A stretch of 64,000 nucleotides of DNA from Tubiluchus corallicola (taxonomy: Eukaryota > Priapulida > Priapulimorpha > Priapulimorphida > Tubiluchidae). The notes below the pieces were generated by a model. It worked only from the letters and a program-made list of their open reading frames with translations. It was not told where the DNA came from and did not search any database. The stretch lies in assembly GCA_030141605.1 (NCBI GenBank), contig JAQGDQ010000001.1, positions 2,452,501 through 2,516,500 on the forward strand. Direction: 5' to 3'. A program made the position numbers and the translations under genes. Each line of letters opens with the position of its first letter. Position 1 is the stretch's first letter. Shown here one piece after another: positions 12,319-24,729 of the stretch.

Positions 12319-15300
12319 TCAACAAAATATATCAGGACAATCTGTCCAGTCCTTATCCCAGTATTTGAACAAATACAGCCACTCTGTGACACCGGTATGA
12401 GGGTTTGCACCTTCATAAAACCACCTGCAAGTAATAAATAAAATACTTAATGATATAGTTTAAAGCACAAGCAATATAATAAGTTTGTGCACACATACTA
12501 TAGAGATGCATACATTTTTCACGTTTTCTTGTTCAATACGCACCATTTAAACACATAACGTAGGAAGACTTAAAACCAACATAGTAAATCATCACTTAAC
12601 TGCTTCACTACCACACAATTTGTATTATAGCTCACAAAGGAGAATGTTTTAAGAAAAGGAAAATTGCTGTTCCCACAGATTATAGATTACTGCAACTTTT
12701 GCTACATTACAATCACTTTTATTGTCAAAACTGTTATTGCCAGCACCGTAGTTGTTAATATCACTGCTATCATGAGTACCGCAGCATCTGTTGTCACAAC
12801 CGCTATCACGAGTACCGCCATTTTTATCGACACTAGCTACAACACGTCATTTTCAAAGTAGTTTTGTTTTGTTGTCACAATACAGCAGACTGCAGTGCAC
12901 ATTCAGTAATAATAGCAATCTTTTCTGCAGGTTTGGCCCCGGTTTTTGACTACGGACATTTCATGGGCTATATTTTAATTTTTTGGCTAACAGAGGACAG
13001 CATCACAGTTTATTTTCAATACTTTGATTCATGTGCAAGTATCATTAGTACTGGCACACATACCAGTTAATTTGTATGTTAAGCATGATGGGGGATTCTA
13101 GTCATACAGGATGTGAAAGGGTTAACAAATGCCATGTTTAGTTATGACGATATTCATATTTAACAACGAAACTTCGCATCACAAAATGACCAACAGTTGC
13201 ATTTAAATACCAAATTTTGACATCAGTTGAAGCACTGCTTTTTTGTTTATTAAATTGTCTTAATTTGAATAGATTTCTATAATATGTAACTCTATCGTGT
13301 GCGTTGGTACTTGTTTCAATTTATTAGTGCAAAAGAAACCTTGCACACTGTTTATTATTGATCATCTCAATTGTCAGTTCAATCAATTTCAGTCAGAATA
13401 AATAGGTGTTTTTGACATCTATTAAAAATAATGTACAAATACATTAAAACTCACAAAAGAGATATATGAGGTAAACATTACAGATTTTTTTGCAGATGTG
13501 CTGTTGGAATGCATTTTCTACCAGATTTATATGGAAATATGCTTAAATAGCAATGATTACCATTCGGAAACATTAATTAATTTAAGGTGCATGTCATGAA
13601 TTAAACCGCAAAGGCTGGTGTTAAACCGTAAGCATTTTTCACATTGATATGGCGGGTGTGGTGTACACAGGACCCTAAAGTGTAGGTACCTCACGGTAGG
13701 CATAACATTGCAGCTACATCATTACAGTTAACAAAGCAAACAAGGCTATACAGCAAGTCCTTGCTTAACAACCCTAATGCGTTCCAAATGCTTCATTATG
13801 CTAAACAATGCCTTCTATAAAAAACAATGTAAAAGCATTCAGTTGCATTCCCGCCTTCTATAAAAAACAATGTAAAAGCATTCAGTTGCATTCCCCACCG
13901 CAAGATCAATAATGCCTGGCCTATGTAAGAGTGTTCACTAAGTTGCAATGTAGGACAAAAATCAATATTGTCTGGCTATGTAAAGATCTCAGTTGCCTTG
14001 CTGGACAAAAATTAATAATGCTTGGCTCATAAATAAAACACTATGACGTTTATTCCTGACAATTTTTAACTAAATGTTAAAGAGAACTAAAGCTTGCAGT
14101 GAAAATTCAAATTTGAAACATAGACTCTTTCTTGCATTGATGTACCTTCCTCTGATTGATCCCCTTTCTTCTTTCTTCTGTGTTTGCTTTTTTACAAAAA
14201 ATCTAGCATTGGTTGCATGGGCAATATTTTGTCCCACTTCTTAATTTCGCTTTCTAACTAGATTATTTTCACAACAAATTCAAGTCTAGCACCAATACTG
14301 TATTTTAAGCAGATAGTTTATCTAGATGTTTATCACTAGCCATTTCTGATTAACGCTCCTGAGAATATTTCTAGTGTTGCTCTTCAGACAACGTAAATGC
14401 AAATGAGGTGAACACAGCAATAATGTAAACATGAGAGATTATTATCAGAGGAATTTCATCTCTAGGCACGTGGGAAAGCGCTATAGTAATTGGCTAGTGG
14501 TCAGCAATGAATCGTCACTGCAGGCCTATGACTGCTCAATAGGAAAATTATTACTGTGATTTCTGTTAATAAGGCAAGTGCAGCAAACGAAATTTCAGCA
14601 CTTGAAGGCCAAAAAAATTGTTGTTAAATTAAATCGTGCGTCATTAAATGAATAAAAGATGTCAAAAGATCAGCATTGTTAAAATGAAGTGTCACTAAAT
14701 GGGAAGTCATCAAGCGAGGACTTACTGCACCAGCATTAATTATTCCTGCAAACTCTAATTATCCAGTGCATATTAATGAGAAATATAATGATTATCATCA
14801 TCTAAAGGATATTTGCTTTGATCAATTTACTGCTGGTAATGTTTTGCAGCACTGGTGAGGCCCTGACCGTGTGTTGTGCTTCTAAACATTACGAGGCACC
14901 TGATTACAAAATACTTAAATCATATCACATAAGTATTATTCCAGAAGTTTTATCTTGAACTATAACTGTAAAAGTCTGTAATGCCTCCAGAAGATGCGGT
15001 GATGTGGCTAATTTGACAATTAATGTCCAATAATTGTTGTTAACTGCAAAATGTTAGTCAGTACCTTGGCTTCCATGTTTCTTTGTACTGGTTGCGTATT
15101 TTTCTAGCTTGTCGTTGCTTTTCTTCTAATGCTAATTTGGCATCTGCAGCTCCATCTGCAAGTAAATTAATGCAATTGTTAGAATACAGATGTAATGATC
15201 AGCATGAAGATGCCTGCTCTGCAGTTTTTAAGTACTAGTTCGTCCATATGCAAGCATTAACCAAATTCAGTACTGTGCACAGTACATTGTGTATCACATC

Positions 15301-18300
15301 AATATTAGTTTCAAATGCCCGGTGTCACTTAAACTCTAAGAAAAGAATGTGTGAAACATTCGAGCAATTGTCTTTGCCCTGCCATGGTCAATAAGCACAA
15401 CCCCAAATCGGTTCGCTCTCAAATATTATGAGTTGAACAAATTTTGTTGCTCATTTCCTAATAGATCTTCTCCCGTTTACCTCATCATTCCAATTTCAAC
15501 TATTCTATGGCTTTGTGCTTCGTTGCAGATAAAAAGAAACTAACCTAACAATGATGGGTTTACACTTGTTGTACTTCTGCATAGTCATTTCTTACTTTGG
15601 TAAAAGCTCCACATGTGATTTTCATTTTTCCAATGTGTGTTTAATAAATTCTCAATAAATTCAATCAATACATACCCAAATCAGCATGTTCTAACAGCTG
15701 TATATCAGGTCGCAATCGGCTGTCAGTTGGTGCAATTTTGTTTCTCAATTCGTCTGTTAACTCATTGAGCATCATAGCAAAGTAACTAAAATTATAATTC
15801 TGAAATAAAAATATAATAGTTAAACAATATATCACAGCACCAGACATCACTATGAAGTTATACAACTACATTTTACACGCAATAAAACATCACCTATCAC
15901 CTTATCATATGTTAATCTTATTTTTAATTACACAGCACTCATGCAGTGAGTGCAGAATATACATCTGTGATGCCTACAGAAGCACTATATTCACTTACAT
16001 CCTCCACATTTTTAGATGGGCGAGTATCTTGTTGCCACAATAGAGTTGAATTTGGTATATATGGTATCTCATGCAGATTACCATCAGAAGATGCACCGCC
16101 ATCTGATGACTGCTTTGTTAACTAAAAAAGAAATGATTTCAAAGTAATAAAAATGTTGCATATTGCATTGCAAAAAACATAACAAAACCATGTGCCTGCC
16201 TGCACAAATAATTCTCAGATTTCCACAGAAGTTAGACAGATTTTCACATTTCAGCTCAAACCAAAATGTTTTACACTTTTTATGTGACATTTTCAATGTT
16301 ATGCAATGCATCATAGCATGTTTCTAGATTGTAAAAAAATACGAATTCACGTTTTTGTTGTAAAAAATAAATATCCAAAAATTGTCAAATATTGAGCATT
16401 TTCAATGGGATGAGCTTAAATTGAGAGAAATATTAAGCTCACAAAGTTCTCTAGTTTGTTTATTATAATTTCCATTATCGCAAACCACTACAGCAACATT
16501 GAAAATTTTATACTGTTCTCACTGATTACTGGAACAAGGAAAATGAGGAGACAAATTCGAAAGCACTCCTAGTTTACCTTATGACTGTTATCTTTTTTCT
16601 TAGCAACGAATGCTTCATAAGAAGGAACATCAACAGAGTACAGTGCAATATTCCACTTGCCATATAAAGCGACTAATTTTTCTTTTCTGAAATAAATGGC
16701 TTAAGTTAAAAAAGTCTCAGTAATATAATCAATTTTGCTTAGTACAAATCTAGTTATGTTAAGAAAGTCCCAGTAATATAATCAATTTTGCTTACTATAA
16801 ATCTAGTTATGTCAAATTTTCAGAGTCACTTTGCTATGATGCTAAATGAGTTAACAGAAGAATTGAGAAACAAAATTGCACCAATTGACAGAACATGCTG
16901 ATCTGGGTATGTTTTGAATTTATTGAGAATTTATTAACACACATTGGAAAAAATAAAAATCATATGTGTTACATCGAGTTCTCAAAGTCCATTATCTTGA
17001 CACACTTAAAGTTTGTTTTATCAATCAGTTGCTGAATGCTAAACCAGAACAGTAATCTTAGCTATACTTGTATGCACGCACATCCTCGGGCAAAGAGGCA
17101 GTATGGGGCAGACTAAACCACTCGAAAACAATTTTTCCCGTGCTCATGCAGTCACTCGCTCATCCATTTAATGACAAGATAAAAAATGCTTAACTTCATT
17201 TTCAAAGCCCATACTCAGGCACATACATTATCTTCTTTACATATTTAACAAATTACGAAAGAGCTTTGTCCCATAGCACTATGAAGGTCCAAAATAGTTT
17301 AGCTTATGTGGGCATAAACTGGAACAAAGAAACCGAAGTACATTTAAGAGTAGACCACAATTCGATTTGTTGTTTCTAGATCTTAGAGAAATATTTTCAA
17401 TACCTTAGAACTTACAAAATAAAATACGTACCATAACCAAGTAATTCTTGTTTCAATAAATACATATCACCCAGATACGGAAGCCAACAAGAGTAACTAT
17501 ATACTTATAAATCTATGTAAAAATGCATGACTTATTATTGTACTTCTGCTCACCTGTCGTTTAAAACATAACCATCTAGCTTGTGCAGTTCTTTGCCAAA
17601 CCATCCTAATGGTCTAAAGTTGAGCTGAGTTTTGTGTTTTGTAGACAGATTTGTAATTTGTAACTGTCCTACCTACAAACAGTTAAAAAAGAATACAAAT
17701 GCTGTTGACGTACAAGTCCACAAAGGAAGAGAAAATGTTTTGCGCATTTGGACACCAAATGCAAGTGCATTAACGTACCCTGGCAAAGGCAAGTTTATTT
17801 ATTTATTGTCGCTCATAGAACAACCAATATTATCACAAATAAATGACTGTTTAGTGACGTCACTTACGCTTACAACAACACAGAGCAAATGTAACATTGC
17901 AGTCTACAGGGCTGGTAGTGAATACGCCAGGTGTTGGTGTTCGAAGCATTCCAATGCAAAACAGATTGAGATGTAAACCAGTTGGGCAATCCTATCACTT
18001 TGCATTGCAGTGAATGATACAAACTTACAAATTTCAGTAAAGAACAATATGACCAAAACTGAAGTGCAGTAAGTCCTTATGATCCTAATGCATTAAAGCA
18101 AAAAGCATGGTTAAAGGAAACATCACTATGCAAAACAATCTTTTCCACAAAAAAACAGTGTAAAAGCATTCAGTTACATTCCCCAAGCAAAGATCAATAA
18201 TGTCTGGCCTATATAAAAGTGATCACTAAGTTGTAGTGCAGGACAATGCCTGGCTATGTAAGGCCTTCAGTTGCATTACCGAATAAAAATCAAAGACGCT

Positions 18301-21300
18301 TGGCTCATAAATCAAGCACTTAATGATGCTTGTTCCTGATAATTTTCAACTAAAACCTAAACAGACTTAGCGTTTTTTAACATTCACGGTGAACATTCAA
18401 ATTTGAAACATAGGTTTACTTTTTTGCCCACATGCATTTGCCTATGGTTGCTCCCCTGCATCATTTTTCCTCTTTCTTTTCTTTCTATGTTTGTTTCTTA
18501 GAAAAACTTCTAGCGTTGGTTGCATAGATTCTTTCTTTTTTCTCTTAAAACTTCTGTGTAACACTGTGAAGCATTGGTAACATAACTCTTCGCTTCTAAC
18601 TTACTTTGCTCTCTATTTGAATACCTTTCACAAAAATTTCAATCCAGCATAAAAAGCTTCATGCAAATGTTTAATACTAACCATCTCTGTTTAGCATGCT
18701 CTTCTGATTAACAATCCTGATAAAAATTTCTAGTGTTGTTTTTCCCAAGCTAAATGCAAATGAGATGAATGCAGCAATGTAACACGAGAGAAACTTGTCA
18801 GAGGAATTCCATTAGACATTGGACATTGCCAGCAATTAGCGAGTGGTCAGCAGTGAATCATTGCAACCCGTATCTCACTGCTTAGTGAGGCAAATTATTA
18901 CAATGATTTCGGTAAATAGGGTTTCTTCATAAAGTGTGAGGGCAGCAAACAAAATGCCTGCACTTAAAGGCCAAAAAAACTCATTTTTAAAATGAAACCT
19001 GGGTCATTAAGTAATAAAAATGTGTCAAGAGATCAGCGTCACCAAAACGAAATGTCGTTAAATGAGGTGCCATTGAGCAAGGACTTTCTGTAATGTAGAA
19101 TATCAGATTCACTTTAAAGATGCATCTAACACAATTTCTTAGTAAATATGTTACCTGTTCCATCCACATTTCTCCAAAAATGATATTGTGCACTACACAG
19201 TTTACGTGTGTTACAGAATATGTTTCTTTGTGTCTGTACAAAAATACCAAAATTTGCGTTAGTTTAGTCCAAAGTGAGTGCTAAAGAAAATACTTTAAAA
19301 ATGAATACTTGGATGCTTGCATAAATGCAAAAATACAAATGATGTTAGGGCTTGTAAATTGTAAAGTTGAAATGCAAGCAGTACAAATGTGACTGTATAT
19401 CAACAGTACTTAATGAAATGAATCTAAACGACTGTGAAAGAGTTTACAGTAACAGTTCAGTCCAATTGATAACTACCTAAACCTCTAAACAATATACTTG
19501 GTAAATTCTGAAATATGTTTCTATTCAGTTAACTATATAATAGGAAACTATCCAGCCTTAGATTATGACTTTTCAACAGAGGCTGTTGAACTGTACACGT
19601 GCATCACTACTTACTCTATAAGCTCAACGGTAGACTGGCCCTCTGGTACAATCTCAATAGATTTCCCCCAAAATTTTAGTTTTGGGTGGACGGAACCAAA
19701 CACTCGCCACCGTCCTGTTGTTGACTCACAGCAGTATGCCGTAACAGGAGGGTGATGGGAGACTTGTTCCATTACTACACGAAAGCCTTTATCAGGTCTA
19801 CAATTAACATGAAAAAAATAGGATATAGACATAAGTAAGTATTGTATAGTACAATCTTAGAAACAACATTGACAGCGTACAAATATGCAAAGTTTTTATT
19901 GCACTGCACACTGTCGTCGTAAAGTTGTGTTTTAATTGATACAAGCACCACAATTAAGTTCAAATAAAAAGTGTGTAATCGTGCAAATACATGCAAAAGC
20001 ATGCAAATCGTATGACCATTATTTGCACATTAACTTGAAATTATCAACAGTCCAAACAACTGGTCTTTAACACTGTGAAGATACACAGCATTATGCTTTA
20101 AATAGCGATGTAACAAAAAGGGATTGAGCACCATATTAATTTTAAAGCGGTATTGAAATTTTTGTGTGATAGCATTATAACTTGAAAAAAGATAATTTTA
20201 GAATTTAGTTACCTGTCCAGTTCAAAAGTCTCTCCTAACAGTGGATTGAAAGGTTTGGCAATTCGTTCTGCATTGGATGCTACACTGGAAACTGCGTAAG
20301 CAGTTACATACTACAGAAAACAAGTCAGTCATCAAACTTAATCTCTTATTAACAATTATTATTACTGTCTTATTTTTAAAAAACTTCTGTCATTTCTGAT
20401 TACTGTAAAGCTTGCCTAGAATGCTAAAATCAAAGTCATATTTAAATAAATACGTCAACAAAATAAAATGCATTTCAGTGCTAAAAAACGTACAGATCAA
20501 TAGTCTGACTCAGGCAGGTACGTTTCTTTTGGTAATGTACATTTATAAAAGTTTTTTTATCCGTACATTACATACAGTTACAACTTACAATGCATCAATA
20601 TTTTATTTTTATAAGTGAAAACATTCCAAATTAAGAAAGCACTTAACTAAAAACACGAAAAAGCAGAATTTCAACAAACTGAAAGCAGCAAGATAAGTGA
20701 AACCTCATTGCATAGTATTACCTGGATGCGTAATAAATGATCATCAAGATCGCAGGCATTATCGAGTAAATATATGTATTCCATTCCTTCAGCTAGCCGC
20801 TGTAGAAAGCTGAGTGGTTCATTAAAAATGACTGGCATTGTTATCTTAGACAATTCCTAAATAATAATTCAATTATGACTTTATTAATTCCAATTACAAT
20901 TTGTATTTGGGAATTTTTTCACTATAAGGACATAAAATTAATAATGCAATTCCCAACACATTTATAATACATTTACGGCGACTTCACAATTTGAAGAGCC
21001 TTTATATAACTATTACAGGCAGATGTATGTAAAAGCAAATGAATATGGACATTCTCTTTATTGGGATTTCTTAGGAAATTTTAGTGCTTATTTTCAGAGA
21101 TTAGTAACCACAAAACTGACACAAGTAGAAAACATGGAAATTAGTACACATTTTTTTAACCTGCCACTGCCATAGTAGTTTCAAATTACTGCAGCGGTGG
21201 CAGGCTAATTGGATGTGGTAATTAGTACCATCATCACTTGTTTACTACCTGGTAAATTGAATGCTATCACGCACACAAAAAATTTCTAAAATAAGACAAA

Positions 21301-24300
21301 AAATCTTATAAAAATTTTATAATAAACAGGTAACAGAAAATTAAACATTCTAAATTATAATAATTGTTCTAACATTTCTAATAAATGCAGAAAATACTAA
21401 GGTTCTGAGTTGATTAACTAATTATTAATATACTTAATTAATGTGTGTTAATAGTGAATTATACTACATGTACCTTGCCTATGCAGTGCTTTAAAAATGT
21501 CCACACACTAAAATTATTTCGTGAGACAGCTGGGGTAGGAAGCTGCACCCTGTAATGATAAAAAATAGGCATTACTAAAATTCTTATCCTTCTAACCATG
21601 TGCGCTAAAAATAATCAATGTTATAAAATTGATATGTCACTCACCTTATCACATTCAAACTGTAGCACTTATAAGCACAAGGAAATCTTTGAAAAAAACG
21701 CATATTAATAAATTCAGTTTAAAATTAAAAACACTCAAAGTAGTTCAATAGCGTAATGAAGGAAAGAATGTTGCTACATGAAACTGTCATCAGTGGAACT
21801 CAAACTTCTACTTGGCCAACTTATTCAGTTACTGGGGAGCATTCACGAGATTAACTAAATGTACGAAAAGGATGGTAAATGCTAATGGCCATCCTTATGA
21901 AACCATACAGTAAAGCACAGTATCCTTATGATAAAACAGTATACAGTAAAGCAAATGTAAACTGCATAATGTATAGCTGTTACTGAGTACTTACTACAAA
22001 AGATTACACTTGTACATGCATATGGAGCAATAAATATTTTGCAATATCAATTAAAAGCAATATCACGGTGGAGTTCTTTTTTGATATCGAAAAAATTAAC
22101 TTTTGATGATTTATAAGCTGTCAGTATTGCCCAGGTGATCATATGAGGATTTTATGATTTATGATTGTGAGTTTCACTAACACAATTGACAAATTTGTCA
22201 AGTAATACAACTTCTGTGGCAAGTCATTGATACTCAATTATCATTCATGAAATTACAAGTGAAATAAAAAGTGAACATGTGCATAAGTACATGCCAAACA
22301 ATTTACATTAGAGCAATTTTAAGATTCATTATGATAAATAAAATTATCGTACTCATAAGTACCAATATGGCCTCATGCAAACTATATGTTAGAAAATTTC
22401 TATAACTACTATTTCTATTTATATTTCTACACACCTTCCACCCCATTTGTTTACAGCTTTTTGTTCCTCGGCAGACATGTCTCCAGATGCCGGGGTCACT
22501 GGCTTTTGACTACCTACTGCCATCCCGTTGGCCTCCTCCGTACCCAGGTAGCCATCCGCAGAAGACGCTGTAACACAAAGAAAAACTTAAAGAGCCAAAT
22601 TTTATTATGGTTCATCGTTTGTACAGGAAGGCAAATTGTGATTAACAGACAGACATATGCAATGAGTTGAGTACACACTTCTTAATTATTTGAAACAAAA
22701 CTTCTGACCAACTGTCAAAACTTTGCTGTTTGACTAGTTTCAGTAGGGAAATCTTAGGGAAATTTAGTTAAATTAAATTAATTAAGTAAAAATGTGGGTT
22801 TTAGATTATCTTTGTTGGTAGTTAAATTCTGATTTGATTCTGAATACATGAGTCCAAGCATGTTTGATTTCTGTAAGTTTGAGATACCCCTATAGACAGG
22901 CTGCATAAGATTATGGATATCCATAAAATAAGACCAAAAATCCATAAAATAAAATTTGAAAAATTCATAAAATAAGAAATGCATAAAATAAAAAAATATT
23001 TTTTTGTGATTTTTTGTACAAAGTAACGAGTTGTAAGCATTGGCAACACTGAAAACGAACGTTAGAAGGAGAGAAAGAGAAAGAAAACAAACCAACAAAA
23101 GCGCATTTCCGGATTTGCTATTTTACATTGTTTTTTTTTCTCATTGTCTTTTTGTTATCAAGATGGCGAAGTTTCAACCAAAGCATGAGCTGGAGTTCGG
23201 TCTGAAACTAAGTCCTGCGTGTTTAAAAACACGTTTCAAGCACTCCTGTTTTTACTTTTTAATTGATTTCCCCCGGGCATCTCGTTCCAGATATAGTCTA
23301 TTTCTTATTTTATTGATATCCATAAAATAAAATTTCAAAAATCCATAAAATAAGCTATTTTATTTATTTTATACATATCCATAATCTTATGCACCCTGCC
23401 TATAGATCAAGCTACGTTATTACACAGGTCACCACAAGAAGTGCAGATTTTTTCAGCTAATGCGGTAACATAATAGTTTGATGTGAACTGCAGTATGAAT
23501 CACGTCACTGTATCAAAATATGCATTTATTGGTTACTGACACTTATGAACTGCAAAATGTAAGCTTAAGATTAAATTAATTATTACTCGGAGTTCTTGCT
23601 GTAAATACAAATGTTAAAAGGTCTCTCAGTAAAGAAACAGCTTAGTACATGTGTACTTTAGCGGCACTTAACCGATGAAATTACTTCACAGTGACAGAGC
23701 AAAAATGCATAAAAAAAGAAGAAATTTTGGATTCTTCGCAACTTTCGCATATATTCAATGTAACTTAATTATTATAATATAGATCATAGACTATATGTTG
23801 TGAATGAGACAGCATCACAGCAAATAAGGTGCTACTGTAGTAGTAACACTTACAGGGCCTACTTTGTCTCATTTAAAACAGATAATACCAGGAAGATGTA
23901 TACCAAGAGTTGCACTTAAGTTGATGAGTTTTAAATATAGTATGATCATACTTGTGGCTACAAGATATCCAGTAAAGTAAGGACAGTATAGTATGTGTAA
24001 TATATTCCAACATTTAAATTAATTAACTCATTAGTATAAAGTCAGAAGAGCTGTACTCTTGTGTTATGCCTTTTAGCCCTTTAAAATGTGTTGCAGAACA
24101 TATTGCCAGTTGCACATAAATTTAGCATGGAAAATCAACAAGTGACTGAAATACAGTACTGAGTGAATTTCAGCCATGTATGCAGGTATTTACAGGTTTA
24201 CACAAAATGCTTCCTAATTAAGTTTCAAAACACAAAGAAAAGGTTCAGCAACCAAAGCAAAAAATTGTTTGTTGTTTGAATATAACTTATGCTATAATTA

Positions 24301-24729
24301 TAATGCAATATTCATTAGTTACTTTAGGGATTAAAGATGACTCAACTAAAATTAGGTGACTATTACTTTAGACTCAAAATAAACTAGTGAAGTAATGATT
24401 AAAGCAACAAACAAGTGACTGCTTTTAAACTGAATTATTTTCTGGGAATAATAGTCCAAAGGTTTTTCAAAAGACACGAGAAAGAAAAAAATACTTGATA
24501 CAATTGCATGAGTAAAATTAGAAAAGAATACGATTACATATCACATACAACTACATACAATGTACATTTACAAATTATGTATATCATGTACAAGTACAAG
24601 TAATACGTTCATACAAATTTATAAAAATAAAATGGATGTGAATTAAAAATGATCAACAAATCACTGACATGTGCTAGCCACAGCCTTTTCTTTACCATCC
24701 TTGGCTTTCTTTGACTTTTTTCTAACCAT
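12319..24729 (-). CDS. OSBPL2: Oxysterol-binding-protein-related protein, short ORP1/ORP2 class
   Basis: Thirteen exons join in frame: 24729-24669, 22567-22435, 21549-21474, 20856-20722, 20310-20213, 19797-19615, 19233-19155, 17672-17554, 16686-16578, 16121-15999, 15799-15676, 15155-15065 and 12424-12319. They encode 478 residues (human ORP2 has 480). The protein is almost entirely a lipid-transfer (ORD) domain. It has [32 protein letters not shown], the family signature [50 protein letters not shown] and a C-terminal DWTDCPDIF. Family members exchange sterols for phosphatidylinositol 4-phosphate between membranes. No PH or ankyrin region is present in this form. The first 20 residues are lysine-rich and I see no FFAT motif, unlike human ORP2. 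The exon 1 donor (GTCAGT) is weak, so another first exon is possible. Introns carry a hAT-type element, two Tigger-like elements and an inverted copy of exon 11. Confidence 0.93.
12740..12825. repeat. Short imperfect tandem copies in OSBPL2 intron 12
   Basis: GCTATCATGAGTACCGC and GCTATCACGAGTACCGC occur about 42 bases apart, with similar GTTGT spacers. This underlies the threonine/alanine-rich ORF there. It is a minor local repeat, not a gene. Confidence 0.45.
13751..14727. mobile_element. Tigger-like non-autonomous element (family 2, copy 1)
   Basis: The element of about 977 bases sits in OSBPL2 intron 12. Its left end is CAGCAAGTCCTTGCTTAA after TA; its right end, read inward, is CAGTAAGTCCTCGCTTGA. 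CAGTAAGTCC-type termini with TA targets are known in Tigger elements of the pogo group. The right flank is CA rather than TA, so the target copy has mutated. It contains a 43-base tandem duplication (13811-13896). Large parts match 18067-19090, for example GTAAAAGCATTCAGTT and AGGCCAAAAAAA. No transposase frame was seen. Confidence 0.75.
13811..13896. repeat. 43-base tandem duplication
   Basis: CCTTCTATAAAAAACAATGT and the following 23 bases at 13811 recur exactly at 13854. The unit lies inside the Tigger-like element, whose other copy (18067-19090) has it once, so the duplication arose after the two insertions diverged. Confidence 0.85.
16711..16815. repeat. 53-base tandem duplication
   Basis: AAAGTCTCAGTAATATAATC at 16711 recurs as AAAGTCCCAGTAATATAATC at 16764, followed in both by AATTTTGCTTA and AAATCTAGTTATGT. 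The period is 53 bases. It lies in OSBPL2 intron 8 and abuts the inverted exon copy. Confidence 0.85.
16818..16970 (+). pseudogene. Inverted, deleted copy of OSBPL2 exon 11 with flanking intron
   Basis: On the plus strand, opposite to the gene, CACTTTGCTATGATGCTAAA and the rest of the exon 11 coding sequence reappear, followed by the 5' splice site region and about 60 bases of intron 11 (TTATTGAGAATTTATTAA, ACACACATTGGAAAAA). The parent segment is 15611-15785 on the minus strand. The copy has a few substitutions and one 29-base deletion between two AG dinucleotides, which shifts the frame into a TGA. Because intron is included, it arose from DNA and not from spliced mRNA. It sits inside intron 8, about 1.2 kb from its source. 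Confidence 0.88.
18067..19090. mobile_element. Tigger-like non-autonomous element (family 2, copy 2)
   Basis: The 1.0-kb element lies in OSBPL2 intron 7. Its left end is CAGTAAGTCCTTATGATCCT and its right end ...GAGCAAGGACTTTCTG followed by TA. It shares order and many words with 13751-14727 in the same orientation. No transposase frame survives. Confidence 0.72.
22897..23398. mobile_element. Short hAT-type element with 8-bp target duplication
   Basis: The 502-base element is flanked by perfect 8-base repeats CCTATAGA (22889-22896 and 23399-23406). Its ends are inverted: CAGGCTGCATAAGATTATGG on the left, and CAGGGTGCATAAGATTATGG read inward on the right. An 8-bp duplication with CAGG-type ends is the hAT hallmark. 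Repeats of ATCCATAAAATAA fill both subterminal regions. The core has a short frame starting [19 protein letters not shown], possibly a trace of a transposase N-terminus, but I cannot assign it. It sits in OSBPL2 intron 1. Confidence 0.88.

Noticed and set aside
12664-12861. Threonine/alanine-rich 65-codon ORF on +
   Set aside because: It comes from short tandem copies inside an OSBPL2 intron on the opposite strand.
22778-23098. 106-codon minus-strand Phe/Tyr-rich ORF
   Set aside because: It is the reading of ATAAAATAA subterminal repeats of a hAT-type element and does not resemble a protein.
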